DNA of 64,000 nucleotides from Dromiciops gliroides (Eukaryota > Chordata > Mammalia > Microbiotheria > Microbiotheriidae): assembly GCF_019393635.1 (NCBI RefSeq), contig NC_057863.1, positions 3,920,647-3,984,646 of the forward strand. The letters are read 5' to 3'. Positions within the stretch are counted from its first letter, which is position 1. The number at the start of each line of letters is the position of its first letter. The position numbers and the translations under genes were made by a program. Shown here in pieces: positions 31,263 through 42,675 of this stretch. The notes below the pieces were generated by a model, which saw only the letters and a list, made by a program, of their open reading frames with translations, was not told where the DNA came from and did no database searches.

Positions 31263-33559
31263 AAACGACAGGAATCCGGAGGATAATTGTCAAGACACTG
31301 AATTACACTCTCGGCGGGAGAGTATGGGAAAACCCCAATGACTCCTGTCTCCTCGGTAAGACATAAAACTGAAGTGCTCATCACTTTCTGAAGATCTCAG
31401 ATAACTTCTCCCTTGGAGCTGGGATGTCCTGAGTCAATGTGAGTTCGGTAATTGCCTCCCCTTCCAAACAGCACCCCCCCCCTGTCTTCCTTGTTCAGTA
31501 GCGGCTTCGTTCTCACTGGTCTCATTGTTTCCTTTATTGATTTTGAATTTGCCCTCCCCTCCTTCCAAGAAGGATTTGGGCCGGACTACAAAATTAAACA
31601 CAATGTAACGCAGGATAATTAAAAAGAAGAACTAAACAGAAATCCATTTAAAGGAGCTGAGGCATAGATGTCAGCAGGCACCTGAGACGAGTTGATTAAT
31701 GCAGTGGGGCACAGAATTCAGCTCAGAGTTCCTAGCAGGGAAGTCAGAAAGGGGAAACTCTAATTTGGTTTCTCTAAGTAAAGAAACCACCTCAGATTAT
31801 GGGCAAAGAGAATTCTTTTTTCCTGACTCTCAAATGAAGGAGAAATTTCCCATGGTGACCTTGATACTCTGAGATCCTATCTCCAGCTCTGGTTTCACAA
31901 ATACTACAGAAATGGGGGTGGGGAATGGGGAGGACGACAGGCAGGGTTGTTGCTACTTTAACATACTGTAAGTGATCACATTTTCTCATTGTTAGAATAC
32001 TCATCTCTGCTGATGGTTGTAATAAACATCATTGCCTCAAATGTATGTCCCTTGTGAAACCTTCAGGGATAGCTGAAAGCTGACGATTGATTCTTTACCA
32101 GTGGAAGCCATTTCCATGGGAATGGGGTCCACACGGCCCCAGGCTATGGCTCGGAGGAGCCAACCGTGAGATTTTGGCCAGTGCTGGGCGGCAGTGCTGA
32201 CGACTTGTCTCCAGGGACAATTTTCTGACCAGTGAATAATCTGAATGGTTCTGATACCAAGCCTGAAGGAGGTGAAGCTCTCTCTCATTCTGGGGGTGGG
32301 AGGTCTGTGAGCTTCCACATTGTCTCAGGACATGTGGAGTTTTGGGCAGGAGAGAGGCTCCGGACAGTCCTACTCAAGCCCACAGCCAAGCCTCATCTGA
32401 GATGCCAGAACTAGTGCTGCAGCACACCCAAAACTCATCCCTGCGGAGATGAATCAGCAGCTCCATCCCCCTGCAGGTTGGCTGTGGAATTGTTGGCAAA
32501 TGACTCCACACACCACCCCCCCCACCTTAAGAAGAGGTGGTGGGGAAGCAGCTGCCCTGGGACCTCCAGGATAGACCACCTAGAATCGGTGCCTGTGGAA
32601 TGCCCTGTAGAGTACCTAGGTATGAGTGTGTCCATTCCAGATGGGACTGCATGGTGTTGTTGCATTTGAAGTCATCTACAGAAGTAGGTGATCTGCTTCT
32701 TAGCCTCACAGGTGGGAGCTTTCTGTCGTCACCAGAGCAGAAGACAGAGTAGGGACTCCAGAGAGGGGAGAGGAGACTAACACCCATTCCGGGCACAGTC
32801 ATGGTAGGCACCTGCCTTTCTGTGACATCCAGGGGTGGGGCTAGAAATGATGAGATGGGTTTCCATGTCTCTAAGGTTTCTTCTACTTATCAATCAGTGG
32901 TCCCATGATCCCAGAAGGCAGTGAGCCTTGAAGAAAACACAAGCAGGCTGTCTTACTCTGCCCTGAGCCTTAGGCCAGTCATAACAACCTAGCTCTATCT
33001 GTGAACATCCCTCCACCCATCCTCATTCCCTCCCTCATCCCTCTTTGCATCATACTCTGCACATTTGGAAGGTGAGAACAGATAGATACAGGCGATTCTG
33101 ACTTATCTGGAACTGTCCGTGACAAAGCATGTCAGTCTTGAGAGTAGGCAAGCCCAACTCTCAGCATGGTGCACAAAGCTTGGGCGGGCATTTGCCAAAT
33201 CCCAAGGCCCCAAAGATACATAAGAAAGGTTTCTCAGAGGGGCCCAGTCCAGCCGTTGCTCAGGTGCTGTGCAAGGAGGCAGTGGGCCAAAGCTCCTAGG
33301 GCAGCCCCTCAGGAGACAGGCTCTGGAAGACCCAGGATCCCCATCTTCAGGACCCTGAAAGATGCCAGAATTTGATGCTTGAGAGGAGAAAGGCCACGGT
33401 CATGAAGCAGAGATAGAGCCCAACGGGACTATCAGCTATTTGTCCAAGTTCAGAAGAAATGCTGAGGCTGAAGGTTTCCTGAACAAGCCCGGAGCTGGAC
33501 GGTGTTTTCATCTAAAAGAAAAAAAGAAGAGGGTAGACAACGCGTCAGGAGCCATTTCC
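31263..33559. other. Long repeat-poor stretch, no gene seen
   Basis: About 2.3 kb in which no transposon was recognised. The part 31400-31780 is rich in TAAT/ATTA-type cores (for example near 31615 and 31690) and low in signs of decay, so it is the best candidate for conserved regulatory DNA in the window. No open frame has a recognisable family. Confidence 0.4.
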
Positions 33560-33745
33560 CCCATGTTCCCATCAACTCTTTCCTCATTGATTGTTCCCAA
33601 GAATAAGACTTTCTACTGGGATGCAAGCTCCCAGAGAGCAGGGAGTGCTTTTCCTTGTTCTTTGTGTCTCCAACCACCATCACGGAGCCCAGCACACAGC
33701 AAGTGCTCCCTAAATGCTCATTGAGTGGAATTACATTGAATCGAG
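33560..33745 (+). mobile_element. L2 LINE 3' end
   Basis: 'gggatgcaagctcccagagagcagggagtgc', 'ttgtgtctccaaccacc' and 'cacacagcaagtgctccctaaatgctc' in order: L2 3' end. Confidence 0.8.
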
Positions 33746-34165
33746 AAACCATCTTGTCCCATTTCTTTCACATCCAGGTGTGTCTGTCATTGTCCTTTGC
33801 ACTAATGGGGCCCCCAATGTCTCTGAGATGTAGCGTGTGTGGGGCTTGTACAGAGGAGGGATGAGGAGAGTGGCTTGGCCAATGACCAGTGGAAGACCAG
33901 GTGGAGGCTGGGAGGAAGGTGCGAATCACCAAGAGTCCACTCTTTGGTTCTCCTCACAGACGTTGTTGTCGCCTCACTTAGAATATCAGCCCAGAAGTGT
34001 CGCTTAGGTATATGTGAGCAGAGCTTTGAAGAGAGTCCGAGGAACAGAGGGAAAGCACTCCCAGGATGGAGGGATATGGATGACGCTCTTCTTACAACAA
34101 GCTCTTGGGAGGATGAGAGGAACATTTGGTGTTCTGGGGAGTAGAGTATGAGACTTAGAGCTGAG
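33746..34165. other. Non-repetitive sequence, no gene seen
   Basis: Overlapping frames of about 100 codons on both strands show no family resemblance. Confidence 0.4.
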
Positions 34166-34272
34166 AGTGTGTGTGCGTGTGCACACGTGTGTGTGCCTGT
34201 GCGTGTGTGTGCACATGTGTGTGCATATGCATATGCGTGTGTGTGCCTGTGCGTGTATGTGCGTGCTCATAT
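34166..34272. repeat. (GT)n-rich degenerate repeat
   Basis: GTGTGC, GCACAC and ATGC steps alternate purine and pyrimidine for about 105 bp. Confidence 0.9.
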
Positions 34273-34284
34273 GTGCACTACATA

Positions 34285-34522
34285 AAGAACTTGTATTTTT
34301 GTAGCACTTCAAGGCATTAAGAGCACTTTACATACATGTGCTAACTCATTGGATCCTCACAACAACCCTGGGAGGTGGATGCCATCTTCATTCCTCTATT
34401 ACAGTTGAGGAAACTGAGGCAGACAGCAGTGACATGACTTGCCCAGGATCACACAGCTAGTGTCCGAGGATGAATTCGAACTCTGGTCTTGCTGACTCCA
34501 GGTCCATTGTCTAGCTGCCTCT
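34285..34522 (-). mobile_element. MIR CORE-SINE, antisense, near full length
   Basis: 'tgtagcacttcaaggc', 'cacaacaaccctgggaggtggatgcc', 'cagttgaggaaactgaggcag', 'cttgcccaggatcacacagctag' and a ctgcct head are all in order. Confidence 0.85.
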
Positions 34523-34539
34523 GGGAAGACTGACTTCTT

Positions 34540-34680
34540 GCTCTGGCCCCACACCCGATTAACTGTAGGATCTTGAGTCTCTTGACCTCTCTGCATCTCA
34601 GCCTAAGGGCCAGTCTGCTCTCTGGGCCTCCGTTCCCTCCTCTGCGGAATGAGAAGACTGAGCCGAGTGAGCTTGCCGGC
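34540..34680 (+). mobile_element. MIR-like fragment
   Basis: 'aactgtaggatcttgagtctcttgacctctctgcatctcagcc' and 'tcctctgcggaatgagaag', in sense. Confidence 0.5.
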
Positions 34681-34970
34681 TCCCTGAGCACGGGGAAATC
34701 TTGTCTTTCTCTGTATGTCCATACTTGGAGTACTGAGCTGGTTCTCTCCCATGGCCCTGTTTCCTTCCTCACTGCCATCACCATCCATGGGAATATCAGG
34801 AAACGCTTCAGCAGAGCATGAGCCACGGGAAAGAAAGACGGTGGCCTGGAGGAGGGGCATGAGTGATGGCTTCCGTGGCAGGGAATTCCAGGCAAAGGCA
34901 GGAAACCCAAGAGCCTAGCACTGCCAACCAAGCTTAGCTGGCTCGGATGTCTGGGTTCTCCCTGGCTGCC

Positions 34971-34971
<1 letters not shown>

Positions 34972-35013
<42 letters not shown>
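34972..35013. repeat. (CA)n microsatellite
   Basis: About 20 CA units. It opens a spurious 246-codon minus-strand frame across the region. Confidence 0.98.
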
Positions 35014-35015
<2 letters not shown>

Positions 35016-35490
35016 AGCTGAGCTGCTGAATGCCTCATTGAGGCACCTGAGCCTGCCCCTACACCCCCCCCCCTCATCCCTGCCCCCACGCCCAAAGCCC
35101 CATTTTCCAGGCTCTATTAAGCAGCTCATGAGGGAGCGGTCAGACCATCCCCTCAGCTCTCTTTTGTGGGCCTGGCTCAGCCCCACCATGCTGGACCTCC
35201 CAAGCAGAAGTAGGCACCTATGAAATCTGACTGGAAATTCACTGGCAACCTAGCCTTGACCCTGATGGGGCTGTCGGTCTGTGTGCAGTAGAGAAAGTGA
35301 GGGCTGAGCTGAGCTTGGACAGGTTTTCCGGTTGAGGCTAGGGCCCCAGTCTGGCCACTGGGGCTGTGGCCAAGCAGCTGAGGCTGTTTATCAGCCTTAT
35401 TTTCCAAGTATCTTCTTTCCAAAGGCTGCTTGCGCTGGTGAGGATGGGGAGGGAATGAACTTCTAATGGGGAATGAGGAACATGGGAGCA
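35014..35490. other. Non-repetitive sequence, no gene seen
   Basis: GC-rich with a C run near 35065; nothing else recognised. Confidence 0.4.
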
Positions 35491-35491
35491 G

Positions 35492-35648
35492 GCGTTTAGG
35501 TCTGGGGAGGACCTCTGAGGGTCTTCTGGTCCAACCTCATTTTACAGGAGAGGAAACTGGTGCCCAGAGAAATCCCATGATTTGCCCATGGTCAGCTAGC
35601 TCACAGTGGTGGAACTCCCAGAGGTGCAGTATTCTAAGCTCAAACACA
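35492..35648 (-). mobile_element. MIR/THER1-type CORE-SINE, antisense
   Basis: 'ctctgagggtcttctggtccaacctcattttacaggagaggaaactgg', then 'gatttgcccatggtcagctagc'. Confidence 0.75.
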
Positions 35649-36119
35649 GGAACAGCATTATAGTCCAGCCGTGGTGATGTGACTTCACTCATCATCCCTT
35701 GTTGGTGAAAGGAGTCAAAGGAGACAGAAAGCCCACACTCTCCCTTGATGTGGGAGCAGTCTGTCCTGGCTCTCTGCTCACCAGGGGTGACTGGGCAGGT
35801 GCTCCAGTCTATTGTTCCCTCGGTTATGAGTCAGCACAATTCATTCTGCTTTCCCTCACCTGTTTCAGTAGGTGTGTCCAGGCGTAATTGCTTAAGGCCA
35901 GCCAGGAGTCCCTGGAAGCTTCTCAGAGCAAGGCTCAGTGCAAGAAGGACGTGATGTGGGTCCCCAGCCTAGGTCTTCAGGACTCACTGATTAGCTGATA
36001 TGGCCATGGTTGGCAAATGGATATTGTATATGCATGTATGTGTGTGTATATAGACAGGTGTCCCATATAATACTCAATGTATCTGTGTATCTGATATCAT
36101 GATATTATATGGTTTAGAT

Positions 36120-36312
36120 AATTACATATGCAATTTCACATATAATCTCATTTGATCCTCACAGTAACCCAGTGAAGTAGATGTTATAATCTCTGAAGAA
36201 ACAGGCAGACAGAGATGAAGTGACTTGCCCAGGGTCACACAGCTTGGAAGTATCAGAAGCGGATTTTGAACTCATTGCTTCCTGACTCCAGGTCCAGTGT
36301 TCTATCCTCTCG
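36120..36312 (-). mobile_element. MIR CORE-SINE, antisense
   Basis: 'catttgatcctcacagtaacccagtgaagtagatg', 'cttgcccagggtcacacagcttgg', 'ctgactccaggtccagtg'. Confidence 0.85.
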
Positions 36313-36624
36313 CCAGCAAATAGCTGTGTAGATGTGTCGGAGCTCCCTCAATAAACGCTCTAAGTGTGGAGCTCCGGTCTTCTCCATCATCAGTACGTTC
36401 CCCCAACATGCCCAGACCAGGGGACCACCCTAAGTTAGACAAATTGACATTCACAGAGTCAGGCTTCTTCCTAGGAGCTGGGAACTTGCTCTGGATTTCA
36501 ATATACTTGATTTCTTTTATGATCCCACAAATTGTATTTTGTGAATTTAACAACATTCTTCTGAGAAAGTGTCTATTGGCTTCACCAGGCTGCCCACCCA
36601 GAGGAAGCTGGGTGGGGCCGTGGA

Positions 36625-36850
36625 TGGAGCTCTGGGTCTGCAATGAGAAAGATGAGTTTAAATATGACCTTAGACAGTTACTGGCTGTGTCATTGGACCA
36701 CTGGCTGCCTCAGTTTCCTCTCCCATAAAACGGGATAACAATAATACCGACCTTGCAGGCTTTTGTGAGGAATCACAAGATGAGATGTCTGTAGAGTGCT
36801 TAGCACAGTGCTTGGTACACAGTAGGTGCTTAATAAGTGCTGATTTCCTT
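36625..36850 (+). mobile_element. MIR CORE-SINE, near full length
   Basis: Sense order: 'ctctgggtctgcaatgagaaag', 'ctggctgtgtcattggacc', 'gcctcagtttcctctcccataaaacgggataacaataatacc', 'gtgcttggtacacagtaggtgcttaataag'. Confidence 0.85.
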
Positions 36851-37540
36851 TCTTCCATGGGATCCATGACAAACAAAAGGGTAAAATCCCCTGACATAGA
36901 CAGAGCATTGGAGGGGGTTTGATCCTATAAGGGAGGAGTCACAAACATCATCATCTCCCTTTCACAGATGGGACAAGAGTATCTCAGAGAGCGATTTCTC
37001 CACCAGCCCCAGGTCTGTGGAAGCTGGCTCTGGCTCCCGCTGCACTGTGGTGCACACCCAGGTTGGAGCTGAGCTGCAGATGGGGGACGGCTGGAGGCGC
37101 CTGCCCCAGGCTCTCTTGTCTATGTGATGTTAAAACAGAAAAGCACAATGACCTCGAGCTAGAAATCAGCTCCAAAGCAACAATGCCAGTCAAACCATTT
37201 CTTTGGTAACAGGCAACATGTAACCTTTGGTTTTTTTAACTAATTCGGGTAGTGCCGAGCAGATCACTTCTCCTTGTGCCCTAGAGCTTGTCTCTGCAGC
37301 CAGATCTAGGGAGATGTGCCAGCCAATAGAGCCATTTCCCGCACCCAGGTTCTCCTAGCTGCCAAAGCTACAGCTCTGTCTGCAGTCAGTAAAATAAATG
37401 CCGTGAAAGTGGTTTGTTTGCCAACACATAAGCTGAGTCTTTCCTCAGAAGACTTGGACTCAACTCTGTATTCCCCTATGGGCTACCTGGATGCCCTTGA
37501 GACAGTTCCAGCCTGAGTTTCTTCATCTGTAAAATGGGAG
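36851..37540. other. Non-repetitive sequence, no gene seen
   Basis: Nothing recognisable apart from AT-rich spacer near 37195-37260. Confidence 0.4.
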
Positions 37541-37544
37541 AGTT

Positions 37545-37728
37545 GAGAGGGAAGTATAGTACAGTGGGAAGAGCCGTAGCTCTGGAGTTCGAGGATTTGG
37601 GTTCAGATCCCACTCTGATGCTCACACCATCTGCATGCAGGTCATATAACGTTGTGGGACACACATATGGCAAATGAGGGGGCTGGATGAGATGGCCTCT
37701 GAGGTCCTTCCCAACTAAACTTGTCACC
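37545..37728 (+). mobile_element. MIR/THER1-type CORE-SINE
   Basis: 'tacagtgggaagagccgtagctctggagttcg' head, then 'ggatgagatggcctctgaggtccttccca' near the 3' end. Confidence 0.75.
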
Positions 37729-38428
37729 TTGGCCAGAGAAAGACCTTTGTTCTTGTATTACAATCTTGGAGTTTGAGAATTGTGCTTTATCCATTTCTAG
37801 CTGGGGCTTCGATAAGTGAGTGAACAGAATTTCCAATGTATGAGTGATCGATTCTCCTCTGTGTTTAATTGGAAGATTTACTATTGATTCCTGAATGGCC
37901 CTGTAGTCCTTGCAGAAATAAAGACAATGCACAGTGTGCTCATGGGGAGCTTGGGCTCACAGAGAGAATTAATCTTAAAGCCTAACAAGATTCTCGGAGC
38001 TTTATGTTTGCAACACAGTGGAATATTATTCTGGAACTTAAAGAAGTGTAAACCATGTGGTTTTTTTCTGAGGATGGGAAGAGTCAAATCAAGTTGGGTG
38101 ACTAATAATTGTGGCAGTTGATGTAAGAGGCAGAGATCACGCAAGGTTGTCAGCAACTCAAGCAGAGCTGAATTGATTTCTGCTCCTGAAGGGAGCTGGT
38201 TGTGATCATCTGGAAGGCATCCTTGAGCCATTAGCCAATGGCCAGACACCTGCAAGAGAAGCCGAGGCAGCCCAGCTTTTCACCCTGATGTTGAGCTGCA
38301 TACAGCATTCCATAGACACAACCAATCACTCCAACTTGGCTGAGAAGAAGGTGAAATGAGAATCTAGTCAAAAAACAGCTTCCTCCCATCCCAACAACTG
38401 TGAACAATGAAAGCTTTGAGGCCAAGGC
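37729..38428. other. Non-repetitive sequence, no gene seen
   Basis: A 124-codon minus-strand frame (37881-38255) has no recognisable domains. Confidence 0.4.
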
Positions 38429-38429
38429 C

Positions 38430-38628
38430 AGCAAGGCACTTTATCGACACAATCTCGTCTAGTCCTCACAACAGCCTTGGGAGAGAGGTCGCACAGTGCT
38501 ATTATTTCCTCTTTACAGACAAGGAAACTGAGGTTTGGCAGAGTAAAGTGAGTTGGTCCAGCTAGGAGCAGGATCCAAACCCAAGACTCTCCTGATTCCA
38601 TTGTTCCCACTAGACTATATTCTGCCTC
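38430..38628 (-). mobile_element. MIR CORE-SINE, antisense
   Basis: 'ggcactttatcgacacaatctcgtctagtcctcacaacagccttggg', then 'gacaaggaaactgagg'. Confidence 0.8.
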
Positions 38629-38679
38629 CCGGGGTGGATTTCTGGATTCTTTGGATACTAATTAGCAGTAACTCCTGCA

Positions 38680-38742
38680 TACACACATAATACATATATA
38701 CATATATATATATGTACACATATGTACATATAGAAATAATAT
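38680..38742. repeat. TA/CA-rich simple repeat
   Basis: ACATA and TATATG units, including (TA)n near 38705. Confidence 0.85.
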
Positions 38743-38789
38743 ATATGCAAATGTGCATGAATGTGTAACAGAGTTTTCTCTAGCCCCCC

Positions 38790-39560
38790 ATTAAAGCCAG
38801 GCACCTTGCCTGGGGTTCTACAGTCTCTGTTATTGACTTGAGCCCCAACCAATGGTGCTCCCTGGATTTTAGGCCATCTCTGGTACCCCAATTCCACTTA
38901 AGTACTTAACAATCAGATGAGCTTTTACAAAAGAATATTTACTTCACAGGTAGAGCAAAAACAAACATATAAACACCCCCCTCTCCAACACCTGTGGGCA
39001 TGATCCCTTCTTACACAACCTTAGTCTCTGGAGTGGGGAGGAATGGTTCAAAGACCCCCTGGTTCTGGTACACCTCCTAGGGCTTCTTGGGATCCTGGCT
39101 GCATGGTCAGCATGGATTAAGCTCGTGGACCCAGGGACTCCACTGCCTGCACCTAGAACTGAAAAGGATAAACAAAACAATCAACCCCAAGTACTCTCAA
39201 AGGGGAGAGAGACTCCTTCCACCTCACCCAGCATAGGTCAGGGGGCCATGCTGCAGATGAAGAGGATCTTCACCCCCAGAATGGTGCCAGGCATCTGCCC
39301 CAGGCAGATAGTTTGGAAGCCAATGGAAAGAAGCCACATCCACCCACAGGTAGAGGGACGCAGGACGCCCTCTCCCAGCATCAGATCCTTGACATCTCTC
39401 CCTGGAGCTCCTTCACTTTAGGCGATCTGGGTCTGCAGCCACTAAGCCAAAGGGCTTGACCGATCTGTCTGCTGGAATCACTCCTTCCCCTCCAAATAGG
39501 CTGCTCTTCAAGTTGACTGTCACACACTTACAGCTCTGGTCCTAACAATGCCAGATAGGA
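38790..39560 (-). mobile_element. Possible LTR-type element, antisense
   Basis: Minus-strand blocks suggest an LTR: a long mixed stretch, then TTTATATGTTTG near 38970, AGTAAATATTC near 38940 and a short downstream part ending in a CTACAG-type block. No frame or tandem partner was seen. The call rests on texture, not on a family match. Confidence 0.25.
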
Positions 39561-39639
39561 CCAAGTTTTCCCACCCTCAGAAAAGCCTGGGCTACAAGTA
39601 TAGCAAGTAGATGTACCTGGGCTGGGGGTGGTGGTGGAT

Positions 39640-39790
39640 GGATTCAGAAATGAAGAGACTACTTTTGGGGGGGAGGGTGAAGTGGTCAGACCTGCACTTT
39701 AGGGAGATCACCTTGGCTTCTAAGTGGAGGATAGGCTGGGGTAGAGAGACACTTCGAGGCAGGGAGACTGAACAGGCTGTTTGCTCTAGA
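39640..39790 (-). mobile_element. L2 LINE fragment, antisense
   Basis: 'gtcagacctgcactttagggagatcaccttggcttctaagtggaggataggctgg', then 'cttcgaggcagggagac'. Confidence 0.7.
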
Positions 39791-40454
39791 GGGATCTGAG
39801 CTGCATGTGAGGCAGGTCTTGCCTCATCTCCACCTCTCGGGGGTCAGTCCACTTGAAGGGCCCAGGTCTCACTAACATAGCTCAGCTCTGAGGGCATCCA
39901 GCTGGGTCTCAGGATTTGTGATGCTATTTCCCATCTCTTGCCCCAGCTGGTAGGAGCAGGAGGTGGGTATGCTGTCCTTGAAAGCTATCTCCCAGCCTAC
40001 TTCCCCATCCTTTGCTGGTCCCTCCCATCAGTGAGGCAGCTCCCCTCCAGTAAGTGCATGTGCTGAGAACCTTATCCCCGAGGATGTCAGAGTTATGCCT
40101 GGACAGTCTGGGATAGTCTTAGAGGGATTCCTAGTGACTGGCTCCCTCCATGAGGTGTCTCCAGGTTCCTTCCACTCTAAGATTCCACAACCCCCCTGAT
40201 GTTTTGCTACTTTAAGGGCCCACAGAGCCAGGCTGACTCTTTTCTTTACCAGACCGGCCAACTTCCTGTCATCCTGGGGGAGGGGGGGAGGAATGGGGGG
40301 GGGCACTTCCTGACTTGACAAAGTCAGAACATGAGGACCTCATACAAACACACCCACTTCCTGGTTCTCTCCCAGGATAGTCTGAAACGGAGGACAGAGT
40401 GTGGACATATGGGACAGTTCTACAGGTCAGAAATCAGAGATGCTGGAGATGTCA
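39791..40454. other. Non-repetitive sequence, no gene seen
   Basis: G-rich near 40274-40305; no gene or transposon recognised. Confidence 0.4.
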
Positions 40455-40635
40455 CAAGTTCTGGGTTTGGAATCTAAGGGCCTAAGTTTGAAATCTTGAC
40501 TCCCCCAATAACCATCTGTGAGGCCCCTGGCAAGTAATGATCCTCAGTGCCTGCCCTCTTCTGTAAGATAGGCATGATAACCAGGGCATTGCCTAATGGG
40601 GTAGATCCTTTTGAAACCTTAAAGCGGAAAGCAAA
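40455..40635 (+). mobile_element. MIR-like CORE-SINE
   Basis: 'gggtttggaatctaagggcctaagtttgaaatc' head, then 'cttctgtaagataggcatgataacc' core. Confidence 0.65.
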
Positions 40636-40640
40636 TGTGA

Positions 40641-40786
40641 GTAGTGGTGGTGGAGGTGCTGGTGCTGGTGCTGGTGCTGGTGGCACTGCTGGTGGTGGTG
40701 GTGCTGTTGCTGTTGCTGCTGCTGCTAGTGAAGGTGCTGGTGGCGGTGGTGGTAGCAGAATAATAATAATAATAATAATAATAATA
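40641..40786. repeat. Compound (GCTGGT)n / (AAT)n repeat
   Basis: GGT, GCTGGT and GCT units (40641-40755), then a pure (AAT)n run (about 40758-40786). All frames stay open through the G-rich half, giving spurious Gly/Ala runs. Confidence 0.95.
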
Positions 40787-40799
40787 GCAACAACAATAT

Positions 40800-41038
40800 C
40801 TATATTGCACTTTAAGGTTTAAAGCATTTAACTTCTGTTGTTCTACTGGATCCTCACAGCAATTCTGTGAGGAGGAAGGTGCTATTTTTACTTCAATTTT
40901 AATGGCAAGGAAACTGAGGATGAAAAAGATGAAAGGACTTGTCCAGGGTCACACAGCTAGAAAGGGTCTGAGATGGGATTTGAATTCAGGTCTTCCTGAC
41001 TTCATGTCTGACACTGTGTCCACTGTGCTACCTATCTC
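40800..41038 (-). mobile_element. MIR CORE-SINE, antisense, near full length
   Basis: 'ttgcactttaaggtttaaagc', 'cctcacagcaattctgtgaggagg', 'aaggaaactgagg', 'ccagggtcacacagctag', 'tgtccactgtgctacc'. It starts right after the AAT run. Confidence 0.85.
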
Positions 41039-41214
41039 TCTTAATGACTTGTGTTATCATTTTCATTAATGTTATTATCTCATTCTTCTTGTCTTTTTCC
41101 ATGTCACCCAGATGGAAATGGTGGTGGTGGAGGATGAGTCACTATTCTCTTTTTTATTTAATATTTCATGGCCTATTCCAAAGGTGGTCCAAACAAATAC
41201 TTTTTTGTAATTTA

Positions 41215-41400
41215 TTAACCAAACAGTAAGCATTTGTTAGCACTTACTGTGTGTGAGGCATTGGGTTAAGTTTTAAGCCTATGAGGACAACAAATAGAAT
41301 AGTGCTAGCTTTCAGGGAGTTGATGGTCCAACAGTAAAAGCAGGAAGACACCAGCTCATCCTCAAGGGGCTCCATGAAAACATCTTGGCTAAAACAGGCA
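41215..41400 (-). mobile_element. L2 LINE 3' end, antisense
   Basis: 'aagcatttgttagcacttactgtgtgtgaggcattgggttaag' and 'gctttcagggagttgatggtcc'. Confidence 0.7.
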
Positions 41401-41649
41401 GAGGAGAGGAGATGACGGGCACAGCATTGAACTCATTCCATTTCCACTGGGGTTTGATCTCCTTGGCTGGGCTTCCACATGCTTAAAGGTTTTCTTTCCA
41501 TACAACTTGGAAGTTATTACTATTTGGGATGGCAACATCTCTGAAAAACATTGTTCCTAAGTTTTTATGGGTCAATGTCATGTCCAGGTGAGGGAGGGTA
41601 ACGGTTTGATTTGTGATCATTGTCGGGGACTGGTAGAATCCATGGTTGA

Positions 41650-41787
41650 GGGGCAGCTAGGTGGGGCAGTGGATAAAGCACTGGCCCTGTATTCAGGAGG
41701 ACCTGAGTTCAAATATGGCTTCAGACACTTGACACTTACTAGCTTGTGACCCTGGGCAAGGCACTTAACCCTCATTGCCCTGCCAAA

Positions 41788-41833
<46 letters not shown>
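41650..41833 (+). mobile_element. Marsupial SINE with (GA)n tail and 16-bp TSD
   Basis: The SINE ends ccctcattgccctgcc; its tail has become (GA)n (41788-41833). A perfect duplication, agaatccatggttgag, lies at 41635-41650 and 41834-41849. A deletion within agctgtgtgacc leaves agcttgtgacc. Confidence 0.95.
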
Positions 41834-41838
<5 letters not shown>

Positions 41839-41849
41839 CCATGGTTGAG

Positions 41850-42419
41850 TTCTCCAGGATATTCTGAAGTCTGTGTTCATCATGTGCCAGCCCATGAAAG
41901 ACAGCAAACTCCTTCCTGATGCATAATTATAGCCACCAGCTCGTGTATTACTGGGTATTCTTGGTAGGTGCTAAACTTTTATGACCTCCAGTCTCCCTCA
42001 CTTCCTGGTCTAAGTTCCATTGATCCAGAGGTCCAGGCTCCTTAAGGATAATCCTTCTGAGGTTTCTGGTCCTAAATTGCCACCATAAACCCTTCTTTTC
42101 CCACAAACAAACCCTTCTGATGCATCCATTTTGAAGGCACTTCTCTGTCCACATGTTGTCGGCTGAGTTCATACAGATGTTGCCCAGAGAGGAGTTTTTA
42201 ATTCTGCCATTGGACTTGAATCACTTCATAGACTCCATCTGGAGGCAAACCACTTTCAGTTACATGGGATAAACTCATCGGTGTGTACCTCACTGTTCTC
42301 AGTCCTGACTTACTCATTGGAATGGTGTCTGTTCCTAAAGTATTTCTGCAAGTTTTTAACCTGCTTACCATATGCTCTCAAAATGTCTAGCAATCTTCTT
42401 CCTTTTGGAGTTAATTCAA
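41850..42419. other. Non-repetitive sequence, no gene seen
   Basis: Frames are short; no repeat was recognised. Confidence 0.4.
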
Positions 42420-42486
42420 GTCAAGTCAAAACAAGCATTTATTAAGTGCATACTATATGCCAAATATTGTGTGAAGTGCACACACA
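42420..42486 (-). mobile_element. L2 LINE 3' terminus, antisense, short
   Basis: 'aacaagcatttattaagtgcatactatatgcc', followed by a short CA run. Confidence 0.6.
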
Positions 42487-42633
42487 CACACCCCAAGACA
42501 ACAACACATGGAAGGTTTCATCTTTCTAAAGCTGTCAGGATTATTGGCCCTACCTCTATTTTTGTTAATAATGTCAGAGATTTTATTAGACTACTTTCCA
42601 AATTTGTTATGGTCCATTTTTACAATTGCAAAG

Positions 42634-42637
<4 letters not shown>

Positions 42638-42672
<35 letters not shown>
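42638..42672. repeat. (AT)n microsatellite
   Basis: About 17 AT units. Confidence 0.97.

Positions 42673-42675
<3 letters not shown>

Noticed and set aside
34449..35189. 246-codon minus-strand frame
   Set aside because: It crosses a (CA)n run and MIR sequence; the reading is Cys/Val repeat plus unrelated residues.
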